Positions 36,056 to 48,376 of a DNA stretch of 64,000 nt are shown one piece after another. The stretch's first letter is position 1; each line of letters begins with the position of its first letter. Origin of the DNA: Oenanthe sinensis (lineage: Eukaryota; Streptophyta; Magnoliopsida; Apiales; Apiaceae); NCBI GenBank assembly GCA_028671895.1, contig JAPMAC010000209.1:23458501-23522500 (forward strand). The letters run 5' to 3'. A program made the position numbers and the translations under genes. Under the pieces are notes generated by a model. The model saw only the letters and a list, made by a program, of their open reading frames with translations. It was not told the origin of the DNA and did no database searches.

Positions 36056-36964
36056 TGTTCTTAAAAGTATGTTCTTGAGATAATTTTTAAAAAAATTAAA
36101 ATTTTATTTATTTTTAAAATTATTTAGCAGCTGAACTTTTAGTGCCAATACGAGGTATTGAGGTCCATGTATACCATACCATTCTCTTAAAACAATAACC
36201 TATCTAACGAGAGTGCACCTCCAATTCTACCTGACCGCCATAAAAAAATAAAGACTTATTTTTTTCTTTACCAATCAAACCTTCTTCCTTCTCATAAATT
36301 TACGTTCATTTTTTTTCCTCTCATTTATTCACCGTAATTCTTATTTTTCTTCAATAAATCATCATTCTTTTACGAGAATTATTGATCTACCCAATTTTTT
36401 GGATGTACCCAATTTTTTGGATGTTTGCTTATCCTCCTTTTACAGTGGTTGATATGTTTGAGTTTTTATTGGTTTGTTGGTTTGTCTATTTGAGAATGAT
36501 TCAATTGGTGTTTTGGGAGATCTGAAAACCGTATTGAGGCTCGGTCGGTGGTGTAAATAGCAAAATTTCATCTTTTACAACAGAAGATTGTTCATATCAT
36601 AAGGATATCAGTTCCGCCAATTTCAGTTGGTGCAACCGAAAGTTTTGAACATTGGATTACAATTGGAATTAATTGTGTGGAGGTCAATTGCGATGCTGCT
36701 GATTTCAAGGATGATGTAGGTTAGATTTCTCGGAAAGGCATTGTAATCTTATTTAATTCAAAAAATATTTCTATTCAGTATGTTAAGCGATCTGGAAACA
36801 AAACGACTATTTATTTAGTTCGTTTATTTGTATATTCTTAAGATAATTTTTGAAAAATTTAAAATTTTATTTATTTTCAAAATAATTTACCAGTTAACTA
36901 TATATATGAGGTCCTTGTATAGAATGCCATTCTCTTAAAACCATAACTTCTGCTAAACGTGTTT
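36056..36964. repeat. Pair of ~130-bp direct repeats bracketing a LINE-like relic
   Basis: 36060-36200 and 36828-36960 share TTCTTGAGATAATTTTT / TTCTTAAGATAATTTTT, AAAATTTTATTTATTTT, GAGGTCC.TGTATA and CCATTCTCTTAAAAC.ATAAC in the same order and orientation. They enclose about 640 bp. They could be short terminal repeats of a small element or a dispersed repeat present twice. No primer binding site follows the left copy. Confidence 0.5.
36670..36835 (+). pseudogene. RNase H-like fragment (LINE or RVT_3 type), decayed
   Basis: Conceptual translation gives VEVNCDAADFKDDVG, a stop, ISRKGI, and a later VKRSGNKT block. This is the start and end pattern of plant non-LTR-retrotransposon RNase H domains (NCDAA... 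and ...V.RSGN..A), with the middle deleted. It is too short and broken to be functional. Confidence 0.45.
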
Positions 36965-37139
36965 TTTTTTAATAAATCGCTATGCAAAAGATAAGCATTC
37001 GATACAGGTGGCCAATTATACGTAGCTGCGTAACGTCTGCGCGCTAGCCAATGAAACAAAATTATAATTGTTGTCAACTGTTTTTAGAACGGCGCTGACA
37101 TGCATATCCTATAGTATATCATCATATTTAGGTCTTATA

Positions 37140-37318
37140 AGCTGAAAAAATTGGTATATATATACTTTTTTTGAAAATAAGTAACTTATTTTCAAATTTG
37201 GAAATAAGATTTGGTCTTAAATTTCTAAAATAAATATTAATTTTCAAAAAAAAATATGAAAATACTTTTAAAAAAATAATAATTTATTACTTATAAGCTA
37301 AGCTAAACACCCCCTTAG
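37140..37318 (-). repeat. MITE-like dispersed repeat (inverse copy near 40600-40760)
   Basis: It ends on this strand with GCTAAACACCCCCTTAG, a terminus style common in small hAT-type plant elements. Its reverse complement resembles 40600-40760 (shared blocks AGAAATTTAAGAC and AAAATAAGT). No target duplication was confirmed. Confidence 0.45.
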
Positions 37319-37397
37319 TAGCAGTAGTATTTCTTTTCTTTTTGCCAAGTGTAGTAGTATTCAATTTATGAATAAAGGTGAAAATATTCGCTAATAT

Positions 37398-37612
37398 TCT
37401 TCGTCTCTATTTAATAATTATTTTTAAGAAAAAATTGTGTATTTTAGAAAATATTTAGTTATATAATTTATTTTATATTTACTTCTACTTATTGTACTTT
37501 ATAATGAGATGAGTTGTAAAATAAAATATTGAAAATAAGAGTGTAGATATAATCTTTAAAAAAATATGGAAAAAATATATTAAAATAAAAACAGAGAAAT
37601 AATTATTTGAAA
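37398..37612. repeat. Possible MITE with imperfect terminal inverted repeats
   Basis: The left end TCTCTATTTAATAATTATTT and the right end AAATAATTATTTGAAAG are partly complementary. The interior is A/T-rich. The borders are uncertain. Confidence 0.35.
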
Positions 37613-38338
37613 GTACTTTTTTTAAAGATCCAATCAGGTAGAGCCGAAAGAGTAAAGATACGCGCTAATTGTTTTTTTAATAATATATTATAAAAAGAGT
37701 GATATTAGGTACTGAAAAATAATTTTAATTTTGTTTTAAAAAAAAACATGACATGTTATATTGTTATAATGGATCTCATATTATTATTCAAAAAATTATC
37801 AGTTACACAACTCGCATTTCAGACAATTTTTAAGAAATTATTTCTCTTATAAAAGTTATTATTAATAATAAAATAAAACAAAAGAATCTTATACTTTTAC
37901 GAGTTTATCATATATATCCCTATAGGGCTTAATTTCATGGTAACATTCATCATATACTGTATATCGTTTTTCAATATATATATAAATATATAGCAATTTG
38001 GTATGTTAGTGGAAGCTGGAAGACGTTGATAGAAGCGGAGCCCATGACAAATGAAATTTAGGTCGGCTGAATAAGTTAAAACAAGAGAGGAACATTATCG
38101 AGTACTAGTCTTGATGGCCCTTAGTTTTGGCCGCCTTGCCGACATCAGTTATCCCATGCATTAATATTAATTTATTTAGCATTAATGTCAAACAGACCCT
38201 AAATCAATTATTTCTCGTTTGATCAGTAATGTCAAAAAAATAAATTGACGACAGATTTAAAAAGTCACTGTAAATTTTCACCATATATGCTCGATATCAT
38301 TCCCAAAAAGAAACAAAAAGGACAGACACGATGAGTAG

Positions 38339-39014
38339 TATAAATACATGAAAGACCTCTCCTGATTCAAAAAGAAACTGACAATTAACTTCCCCCTAGC
38401 TTCTTAGTCTCTTATTATTCCTTCTTTTATCCTAGCCACATAGTGTGCGTGTCACCGTGTAAGTGTGTGTCAAACAGCAGCCATTCTGTGGCCGGGTCAC
38501 CCAAATATAATCAAGGTACGTACTAGACTCTAATTACACAACAAACTCATAGCTAGTATTCATGCATAGTTCTTTTGTGCATGTATCCACTCGGTTTACA
38601 TGTGTTTTATAATCATATAATATATAATCAAAATTTAATTAATTTAACTCCAAAAAGTCAAACAATACACATAATTTGGGACCGAGAGAGTATATATAAA
38701 TTACGCATGTGATTAATGAATAGTTAAGCCACATTTGTATATCTGATATGATATTCTGATCACCGTTACACTTGGGTATATAATAGTATTTGCTGGAGAT
38801 TTACTTCGATCTTTTGGTACGCGTGTATATCATAGACTTGGAGTGTTTTTATTTCATGCATTTATGATAAAAACAAACTTTTGAACTCACTGATATAAAC
38901 TTCTTGTTTACTCAATGCAGCATTGGTTTCAAGTTTCAACTGGCACTTCTATATTGGTTACTCGTCAGAAGTTTGCAATCTGAAGCTTGATTATCAGCTA
39001 TATACTTGATCGAG
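38339..39014 (+). ncRNA. Candidate spliced transcript without a recognised coding region
   Basis: A TATA box (TATAAATA, 38339-38346) is followed by a C/T-rich leader-like sequence ending in a consensus donor (AAG|GTACGT at 38515/38516), a 405-bp AT-rich interval ending in an acceptor (CAATGCAG, 38920), a 94-bp segment of higher GC (38921-39014) and a second donor (GAG|GTAACA). This could be a non-coding RNA, a microRNA precursor gene or distant 5' UTR exons. No known microRNA or long frame was recognised, and later exons were not found. Confidence 0.3.
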
Positions 39015-41880
39015 GTAACAACTCATTTCAAACAGAACCGACACACACACAAATATTTGAATGAAAATATATTAGTTAAATCTTATGATCCTTTACATAT
39101 ACATATACATACAATAATAGGTAGCATCAATCACCATGCATGTTGAGTTTTGATCATTACTCAGTATAGTTATAAACTTAAGGTGTTTGTATAGGAAAAT
39201 TATTCATAATTCATAGGTATATATCACTTCAAATTCTTCAATCTATCGGATCAATTATATAATCTTTTTTCCCTCCAAAAGTAAATACGTAACAAATTTG
39301 AAATATGTCTTTTCCCCCTCCAAAAACTACATATTGGAGTCACAATTTTCTAATTTCTTTATTTTTTTTAAATTATAAGCGATTCTCATAAGATTACAAT
39401 GGTAGTCTTTTACTGCACTCTACCATATATTCGTTCGGTTAATTTTTAACTGTAAAATCCAACATACCATTCTATATAATATTGCACTAAAAGTTACTTT
39501 AATCAAGTGTGTAATCCGATTAAGTAAATACTTAAAACAATTAGTTATGAGCACCTGATAATGTGTAGGATTCGGGGGGATTCGGAAAAATTAAAATGTC
39601 TTCTTCAAGTCTGACCATTGTATACATATAATGACCAGAACTTGTCAAATTCAATCATGATATCATAATATTCACGTTTAGGCCATTAAGGTCATGTCAT
39701 GTTTTGTTCTTGTTGCCGACATAGATTTTTCTTTTCCTCAATAGGAAATTTGATGTGATCATATTCTTCAATCCACTTAGGACCTCAATTTTATTGAATT
39801 ATTTTTAAGGGGTAAATCTTGTCAAGTTTATACTAAGTATTATTAAAATTAATTTACAATCATTAGTTCTTTATTAGAGATCTTGGAAATTATATATGTA
39901 TTATTAATAAAATATATTATTTTATAAAATATGTTTTTTCTCTATATACATATATATGCAATAAAATGGTTGACACAATTGTTTTTGAAAAAAAAAAGGT
40001 CTCATGAACTTTAAAAAGAAAAAATTTGGTTTCAAATATATGTCCGTAAATTTTTATTTAAATTGCAAATCTATATTTTCATGCAATGTGTATCGAGGTA
40101 GTTCTTCAGTAGGGTCCCGTCAGGTGACATTCACGTGGCTGAACCAATTTAACAGACTATGGGCCTATAATTTTAAATGTATTCTCCTATTTTAACGGGC
40201 CCACTTATTAAATTTAAGTAGTCCATGGTAGGCCTTGCAGAAAATAAAATATTGTTGGGTAGGCCGGGAGGTAGGAGACATGGCCCAACTATCTTCATAA
40301 ATGTAGGCATGTCTAGCTTGCACTAGGATGACTTAACAAAGGCAATTAAGGGATCAGCTAAGATACTCAAGCGACCCTTTAACAAGTTTGGGGAAGAAAG
40401 CTTATAATATTGTACGTAATAAATTTATGGTATCAGTAATTAAAATAGAGTACAGATAAAATATTCAATACTTATAGCAACAAGTGATCAAAAATCTTAC
40501 CTATATTTAGTTCAAGTACATAAATATAAGGATTTTAAGAGAAAAGAGCTGCTCTAACTATCTTCCACATCTTTTAGAGAATTATTTTACCCATTTGAGA
40601 TTACTTAAAATAAGTAATAAGTTATTTATTTTTTAAAAAATAATGTATTTTTATACTTTTTTTAAAATATTAATATTTAATTTAGAAATTTAAGACTATA
40701 TCTTGTTTTCAAAATAAAAAATATATTATTTATTTTTAAAAGGTGTTCATATATAATTACTCTTTCTAGAAATAAGTTATTAAAATATTTCTAGAAATAA
40801 TGGGGCCAAAACACCCGTAAGGTAGACAAAACTCATCCCGATTTGGATAGAGAAAACTCATCATCAATATCTTCCAATTCTATCTCCCACTCTTGTTCTC
40901 TTTCTCACTTCTTCTTCGCTTTTCAATTCTTCATATTAATTTTTTGATTCCTCATATTTTTAAAATTCACGATTTTATAATATTTTAACTAAAGTCAAAA
41001 TAAGAATCGGCCTTGAAAATGCTTTTATATTACAATCTTATCAAATTGTTTAATTATGTATAATAATTTGACGTTTTTCTATTAAATAGGAAGCAAGTGA
41101 TGTCATGTAGTTGCCTTAACATAAGAGATATTATAGTACAAGATATAATTATTATATCTTTATAATTAATATTTTTATAATATAAGTATATTCTATATTA
41201 TGTTTTATATAATATTATTCAATATATATTTTGTAATTTATTTTTTAATATGTTCTTAAATATATTTTTAATATATTCTCTATTATGTTATGTACTATTA
41301 TAATTTTATAGAATATATTTCTAATATTTTTATAAAATTATTAATATGTATTAACCTTCAATTAAACATTCGATTTACATAATTGAAACTTAATATTTTA
41401 ATTGGATCAGTTCAAATTAAGAAAATTAAGGTTTTCTTAGAATGGTTCCCCAAATTCCATGACTAATAATGAGTTCTTATTTGAAATTTAGCCTATATTT
41501 TGTCAAGGTAGAACATCCTTATATTTATAAAAATATTCTCATAAATAGATTTTGTCTCAGCCTTACAAAATATTCTGAGGTCATCCCGGGTCCATTAAAT
41601 CATTTATTGAATTATTAAGTTATTGATATTATTAATAATTTTTTTATTAAATTAGTAGTATTATCTTTTACTAATACCCACACACATTCTATCTCCTATT
41701 AGTATTTTCTTTTCATTTTTTATTTAAGTTTTAATTTTGATCTACTATTATTTTCACATACATATATCAAATTATTTTAAATTTTCATATTTATAATAGA
41801 TAAAAATGGGGATTTACAGTTCTTGTCTGACCAAATATTTTTTCCAATTTAATAATTTTAGGGAAGTTCAAATTCTTATG
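39015..41880. other. AT-rich intergenic DNA
   Basis: No gene is supported. It includes the repeat at 40600-40760 related to 37140-37318. The small open frame at 40004-40195 has no recognisable features. Confidence 0.6.
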
Positions 41881-41882
41881 TA

Positions 41883-42073
41883 CTCTCTCCGTTTTTTTAT
41901 AGGTCACTTTAACTTTTGGCACACATGTTTAGGTGATTTGACCGGATAGTAAAAGTTATTTTTTTAAAAAAATTGAATTAAAAAATTGATTATATATTTT
42001 AATTTAAAAAAAACAAACCACTAAGCATGTGTGCCAAAATTTAAAATGATATATAATAACAAAACGAAGCGAG
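41883..42073. mobile_element. Stowaway-like (Tc1/mariner-type) MITE
   Basis: A 191-bp element with termini CTCTCTCCGTTTTTTTATAG and ATAACAAAACGAAGCGAG, flanked by TA on both sides (41881-41882, 42074-42075). Inner inverted repeats extend the stem (TTTTGGCACACATG versus CATGTGTGCCAAAATT). There is no coding capacity; it would depend on a mariner transposase elsewhere. Confidence 0.85.
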
Positions 42074-42075
42074 TA

Positions 42076-43659
42076 GTTGCAGGTCAACCAATCACATTTG
42101 TACGTTTGTTTGGGAATTAGCGGGTACCGATTGAATTAGCTGTTTTGACTAATTAATTTAAATAACTGTTTTGATTAATGGATTGAAGTAGCTATTTTGA
42201 AAAAAATTATTTGGTAATAAGCAGTTTGAATTAATTGTTTGTATTTAAATTAGACACATGACAAACTTCTAATGCAAAAAACTCTAAAAAATAGTTTTTT
42301 TAAATTAATTTTTTCACCTCAATAAACTATTTTAATCAGCTAACTACGAAACAAACATATTAGAGAATTCACTTGTCAAAACTGAAACTTATCCCAATCC
42401 TCTAATTTCTACTCAAACCTCCAACTTCCAAATACCCCCTAAATTCAATGAAAATTATTGGTTCATGGTAGTAAAATTGATTTTTTTTTTCAAAAATTAA
42501 ATTTATTAACGAAGGACTTTATGACCCTAATATATAGTGACCCTATTGTTCCACCCATACCCTCATGTTGATCGTATAAATATATTAACAAATTACTCTG
42601 TTTTGAAATAATAGTGATACGCAACCACCCCAAAAAATTTTGGTACCCACACAAATGGTAATTTTGAGACCGAAGCGGAAATTTATAATTTGAATTGCAA
42701 TTAGAAATTAATGGTTTTAAGTACGTTCATGGCAAGGGCATTCGGAAGAACTTGTGCTCGGTTGTGCCGGGCAGTTCTGAGATTCAGGGGGTTTTAAGCC
42801 AAATTTATTTTCGGAACTTAATCTATATATATTTTATATATTTTTTAAAAATATATATATAATTTAAAACTTTGTGGTCCTTATATATTTTGGAATGCTA
42901 GGCACAGATTTTGTTGGGCACAGCCCCGTATTCTGTGAACAGACTAGAAGATGTGGACACTATCTTTAGGTACCTTCATATATCTTTCCCAACTATGAAA
43001 TGTGATGTACTTAACTAATGATTAGGCCTTATAATTTGTGTCTGTGTCATACATTATTTTTTATATACTTTCGGTGTTTTTATATGATATCGACTAAATT
43101 TATTATTGAAAATATTATATTTATTTATATTTTTACAATTATATATTAAATATAACTTTTAAAAAATATGTATATTATATATATTAATAATTAATATCAA
43201 TATATTTATTATCTATATTTTTACGTTGTGTTCTACTTCCAAAAACAAATACAAATATAAAATTACTATCTTATATTATATTTTCTTGTATAAAATTGTC
43301 AAACATAGTGTCTTTGTCCAGTAGATACTTTCGAAAGACAATAAATTAATACAAGTTGTGTGCGTGTGTGATTATGTTAGCCCTTGATTTCTATAGGTGG
43401 GGGATATTCTTCGAATCTTTATCTCGTTTTCTACATATGTGGTACCCTTAGTTATTCAAAAGTATTCAATAAGTTAATTATGTGGTGTTACCCCGCCCAT
43501 GTTGCCATATTATAATAATAAATTCTTTTTCTTTGCTAAATTATTACACTCATGACTCTGATTGAAACACATATATAGTTTCTCTGTAGATAGATTAATA
43601 TACATGGTTCATAATTTTTCTGTAGGTATAGTACCGTTTTCCTGCATATAAATAAGCCT

Positions 43660-43728
<69 letters not shown>

Positions 43729-45683
43729 TGAGAAAGAGTAAATGAGGAACCAACAATAAATATAATTAGAAGAACACATTAAAAAATTGTTAAACATAGA
43801 AAAAACTACCGATCACAAAAAACAATCACAAAATAAATCAAAAATTATATAACATACAAAAAATATATAACACAAAATTACAGAACCTTATGTGTTTTGT
43901 AATTTGTGTTCAATATGTTTTTGAATATTATGTAATTTTTTTGTTTGTTTTTATAGTTATTTTTGGTATTCTATGATTTTTTTTTTGTATATTCAATAGT
44001 CTTTTATAATTATTTGTTAATCAAATTGTTAAAAAATTGGAATTGGTTCCTCAATTAAGTTTCTCGCTAAGTTTTACTCGTATATATAAATTTTAAGTTA
44101 CAAATTATCTATTAGATAAATAAAATGGACTCGTAATAGTAATAAGACGCATACAGTATCTTCAGATAAGTTTTCATAGATCTATTAACACTTGCAATTA
44201 CAAAGTTTACAAATACCTTACACATTTGTTTTTATTCCTAATTATGGTTAAATCGTTGTTCGGTGATTTTTCAAATATTTTATATTAGTTAGGTGAAAAA
44301 GCGTTTTTATAAAAATCGGTCAATGATTGGATAAACCGATCAATAATTAGTAATTAATCAGTCAAATTTTTTTAAAATATATATTTATTATAAATTATTT
44401 TATAGTGAATTCAATTATTTAACTTATAAATTTGTCCTCTCTTACTTAAAGTTTAATTTTTTTTAATAAATAGTTGTTTAAGTCTATAATATGTATAAAA
44501 GATAATTTTAAATTATCTCAATAATTAATTTCCAATTATTATATTAATTCTTATTCGGTTCCATCGCCAATTAAATCTTGTTCCAGCATCTATAACAACG
44601 TTAAACGGTGTATAAAAGAGTAGAAAGGATAATAATAGTACTCCAATAATTCATATTAACAAAGGTGAAGCAGTCCGATCTAAATTAAACAGTTGGCCTA
44701 GTTGAATTCTCTGTTAATTTATCCCACTCCAATAATTCGCAACTAACTTAAGGTTGTTTTTTCCCGTTAGAAATTTATATACACATATATGTACCCATTT
44801 TCCAGACCAAAAATGTACCCCATATATATATATAGATTGCCCTTTTTCTTTTTTTCGAATATATATATATATGGACTTTATTTGTTGATGAGTTTGAGAA
44901 ATAATATGGAAAATATTGTGGTCGACTTAGGCAGATAGAAAAGGTTAGGTTTGATAAATTTATAAATTTATACACCGGTTTCTCTTAGTTTTTCTTTGGG
45001 TGGAACAGAAAATTAAGAAATCGAACAAACAATATATTAATTTAGAAATCTACATTTGCAAAATTGTGGGAATGGGTGTTACTATTTTCTTTTGTTTGTC
45101 TGCATATATATCTTGCTTCTTGTGTGAACGTTGTTTTAATTCTTAATGAAAAAAATCACCTAAGAATTGCAATATTTTGATTCACTCTTGTAATGTATCT
45201 GTATCAACTAGAGCGGAGATACCAGTGTGAAACTCTTAGGGTACATGCATGGATGTCACTATCTAATCGGCTGTTCACTTTTTGCTCCATCTTTGTGCCC
45301 CGACCACAAATCTGAGGACAAGTGAATTATTACAAGAAAATATCTTGAGCAGGATCAATTAGGTTTCGGATACCTAGCTCAAAAATTCAACTATAAATTC
45401 CAGGCTCATTCATATACAAATCAACTTGCTAGCTTAACCTTTAATTACCGCATTCCACATATTTATTGATGACTCCTGTACGTATTGCACAGATTAATCA
45501 GCAATTAAGCTTTATATGAAGTGTGTGTGTGTGAGAGCTTATATGTTATGCAGTTTGTCCTTAATTTTAACCTAAAAAGATTGGTGTAATTGTAGTGTCA
45601 CGATTTCATCTTCCCTAATGCCTAATATATATGTTTATTGCTTGCAAATTTTGATATTAATTATTCTTTTCTTTCAGTTTAGC
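42076..45683. other. AT-rich intergenic DNA upstream of the gibberellin oxidase gene
   Basis: No gene is recognised. It contains a TA microsatellite (43663-43725). Near the gene, 45651-45678 is a pyrimidine-rich stretch ending in TTTCTTTCAG, six bases before the start codon. It looks like a 3' splice site, so a 5' UTR intron is possible. Confidence 0.6.
43663..43725. repeat. (TA)n microsatellite, ~31 units
   Basis: This is the longest TA run in the window, and likely polymorphic. Confidence 0.95.
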
Positions 45684-47159
45684 ATGGAATTTGAGCCACC
45701 ACTTGTCGAAGCCTTCCGAAATCTGTCCCAAACACAAATAGAATCTGATGAGGAGCCAATTGATGTATGCAGATTGAAATGCTATGATCAGCTACCCTTG
45801 GTGGATCTTGGTCGTTTGAATTCGGGGCATAAAATGCACCGAAAAGAGTGTGAAAGAGAAATAATAGATGCAGCAAAAGAATGGGGATTCTTCCAAGTTG
45901 TGAATCATGGAATAAGCGAAGAAATGTTGGTGAAATTGCAAGAAGAACAAGTGAAATTATTTCGACAGCCGTTTCACAAGAAGGCTAGCCAAATTTCTTC
46001 AGACTCACCCATGGGATGCTACCGATGGGGCAACCTGTATGCCACAAGCTGCGCCCACTTCTCATGGTCCGAAGCTTTCCACATTTCTGTGTCCAGTGTT
46101 TCGGAGTTTAGGACTTCGAACCACTTAAGGTAAAACCTTAATTACATATATGAGAGTTTTCTTAATTTTTGTGCTGAATATATGTGAAAACTTTTACACA
46201 CACATATATATGTATATTGAAACCTAAATTCCTACTTGGTTAGTTCGACAAGTTTTTCTTCAATAATTTCAGATTTAAAGCATTTATGTTTAAATTATTT
46301 TGGTAGATTTTGTAAAACAAAAGCTACCTATTCCTAAGTTTAAAATTTCATTTCATTTAAACTCTAATGCTTTTAATTTGCAACATTTCCACAAACTGAA
46401 ACCCTTTCATGTCGTTGGCCGTAATTTAGTATATAGTATATAGTACTAAAATAGTATATAGTACTAAAACTTATGAGTACTAATTTTAGGTATCTCTTAT
46501 GTATAATTTTGCAGCTCGACAGTCGAGGAATATACAGAAGTGGTTTCTGATTTAACCCTAAAAATTGCTAAAATTTTAGCAAAAAACATAGGAATTCGGA
46601 ACTATCGAACATTTTTGGCAAACAAGGTCGTGCCAGATTCATGTTATCTTCGGATGAACAGGTATCCACCATACCCTAAATTTTATTCAAAAGCATGTGG
46701 CCTAGTATCCCACACCGACACTTCCTATCTCACCGTATTGCACCAAGACAAGACGGGAGGGTTACAACTGATAAAGAATGGAGCCTGGATCTGTGTCAAA
46801 CCTAATCCTCATGCCTTGGTCATCAATATTGGCGACCTATTCCAGGTACAATTATTTATTTATAATATCGGCTCTCATAAACGACATTTAGATCATCGGC
46901 ATTTAAGTTAATTTGGTGATGTTTGCAGGCTTGGAGCAACGATTTGTATAAGAGCGTTAGGCACAGAGTTGTAACGAATGGCGAAGTTGAAAGGTTCTCG
47001 GTGGCCTACTTTTCTTGTCCAACCACGGATACAGTGGTACGTAGTTGTAGCCAACCTTCAATCTACAGAGACTTTAGCTTTGAAGGGTACAAACGGCAAA
47101 TTCAAATTGATGTCCAGTCTACTGGTAATAAAATAGGGCTTCCTAGGTTTCTGAGATGA
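45684..47159 (+). CDS. GA2ox: C20-type gibberellin 2-oxidase (2-oxoglutarate/Fe(II) dioxygenase), three exons
   Basis: Exons are 45684-46129, 46515-46845 and 46929-47159, with GT-AG introns of 385 and 83 bp; total 335 residues, typical of the family. The enzyme 2-beta-hydroxylates gibberellin precursors and so inactivates them; it is soluble and cytosolic. An N-terminal dioxygenase domain (WGFFQVVNHGI, about residues 69-79) precedes the catalytic fold with Fe ligands His215, Asp217 and His271 and 2-oxoglutarate-binding Arg281/Ser283 (RFS). Motifs marking the C20 subgroup are CYRWG...ATS, SWSEAFHI and the ending IGLPRFL. The start at 45684 is preferred: an in-frame ATG at 45618 would add a hydrophobic stretch unlike the family, and a splice-acceptor-like site lies between them. 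No break is seen. It is the only convincing host gene in the window. Subgroup C20 rather than C19 is inferred from motifs. Confidence 0.92.
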
Positions 47160-48007
47160 ATGACAATTTGCAAGTATGCACCCGCACACGAATAAACGTA
47201 CATTTATACATGTATCATGTATGTCAGTTACCTTAATTATGTTGGGGTTTTTTTTTTGTGTTGAAATTATGGTAGCTTTCTGATTGTATTAATATATATA
47301 TTTGTGTTGTGTGTTTATTTTTGAATCAAATGAGGAAGAAATTTGGAGAAAATAAACACAAAATATATGTTCTAAGAAAAATGCTCCATGTCCAAAAAAA
47401 TTTTACCAATTTTTTTTTCAAATGCTAATGTGTCAAGTATAATTGGTCCGTAATATTCCTAATAATGATATGAATCCCGCGTACATATATATAGGTTTTT
47501 ATTCAAATGAGAACTGAGATCTAATCCTACCTTTCCATTTTATAAAATTTGTAATCTAATCGAATGACTCCAGCATGGGCATCCACACTAATAACCTATA
47601 CCCTCGTACACACTAACCTCACCCCGCTGACGTTATGATGATGTCATAATTAATTTTTTAATTTAGTTTTTTACAAAAAGTTTTGAGAATTTTTTTATAT
47701 ATGAAAAGTAGTGATTTTGTGAAGAAAAAAAATTACCAGAATTAGATTTTCTTGAAAAGTGGTGATTTTCTTGAGAAACAAATAACTAGGTTTCAACAAA
47801 AATCACCAGGATGACGTCAGCATGATGTCAAATATATAAAAAAATTCAAAAAATTTTATCTAAAAAAATTACGATGTTAGCATGACTTCATATTGATGAT
47901 TTTTTTCTACTGATGTCTTACTTGGTGATTATTTGTATAGAGATGAGTAGCTAAATCTCATATCTCACCATAACTTAAGTTCTCACTAGAGCGTGAACCT
48001 ATATATA
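47160..48007. other. 3' flank of the gibberellin oxidase gene
   Basis: The 3' UTR must lie in the first few hundred bases (AT-rich, no single clear polyadenylation site). Positions 47570-47960 hold short repeated pieces (GTGATTTT..., ATGATGTCA) without a recognised element. Confidence 0.5.
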
Positions 48008-48376
48008 CTAGTTTATAACCGTGTCATGCACGGGTAAACAGATTTTTAATATTTTATAATATTTCATTAATTTATGTTAACTCTTTAATATGAATACTGA
48101 AATTAGTGATAAAGTTAAAAAAGTGATTTATATTATTATTAGTACATATCTCTATATCTATTTAATTAGAAAATATGATAAATTTGAATAAGTTCATAAA
48201 TAAAATATTTTTTGAATTTGTTCTAAAGTGGTTTTAATTTTAAATATTAATTTATTCAATATTTTATTATTTGAATTATATTTTATTTGTTTATATTATG
48301 AAATTGACTTAAATAATTTCCAACTATTATAATTACATTTTTTGAGGACTATATTATTATAAATATATTATAATTT
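48008..48376 (-). mobile_element. Helitron-like 3' terminus
   Basis: Read on the - strand, it ends with a short hairpin (CCGTG/CACGG arms, 48019-48033) followed by a short spacer and CTAG (48008-48011) then T, the Helitron 3' end layout. The 5' end was not found. Confidence 0.55.

Noticed and set aside
38380..38515. Plant microRNA precursor
   Set aside because: I could not match any known mature microRNA, nor find a long hairpin by eye.
40004..40195. Small coding gene in the intergenic region
   Set aside because: It has no recognisable motif, and its Phe/Lys-rich composition is as expected from AT-rich DNA.
45618..45683. In-frame N-terminal extension of the gibberellin oxidase from the ATG at 45618
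   Set aside because: The extension is hydrophobic and unlike family N-termini. A strong splice-acceptor-like site lies between the two ATGs.
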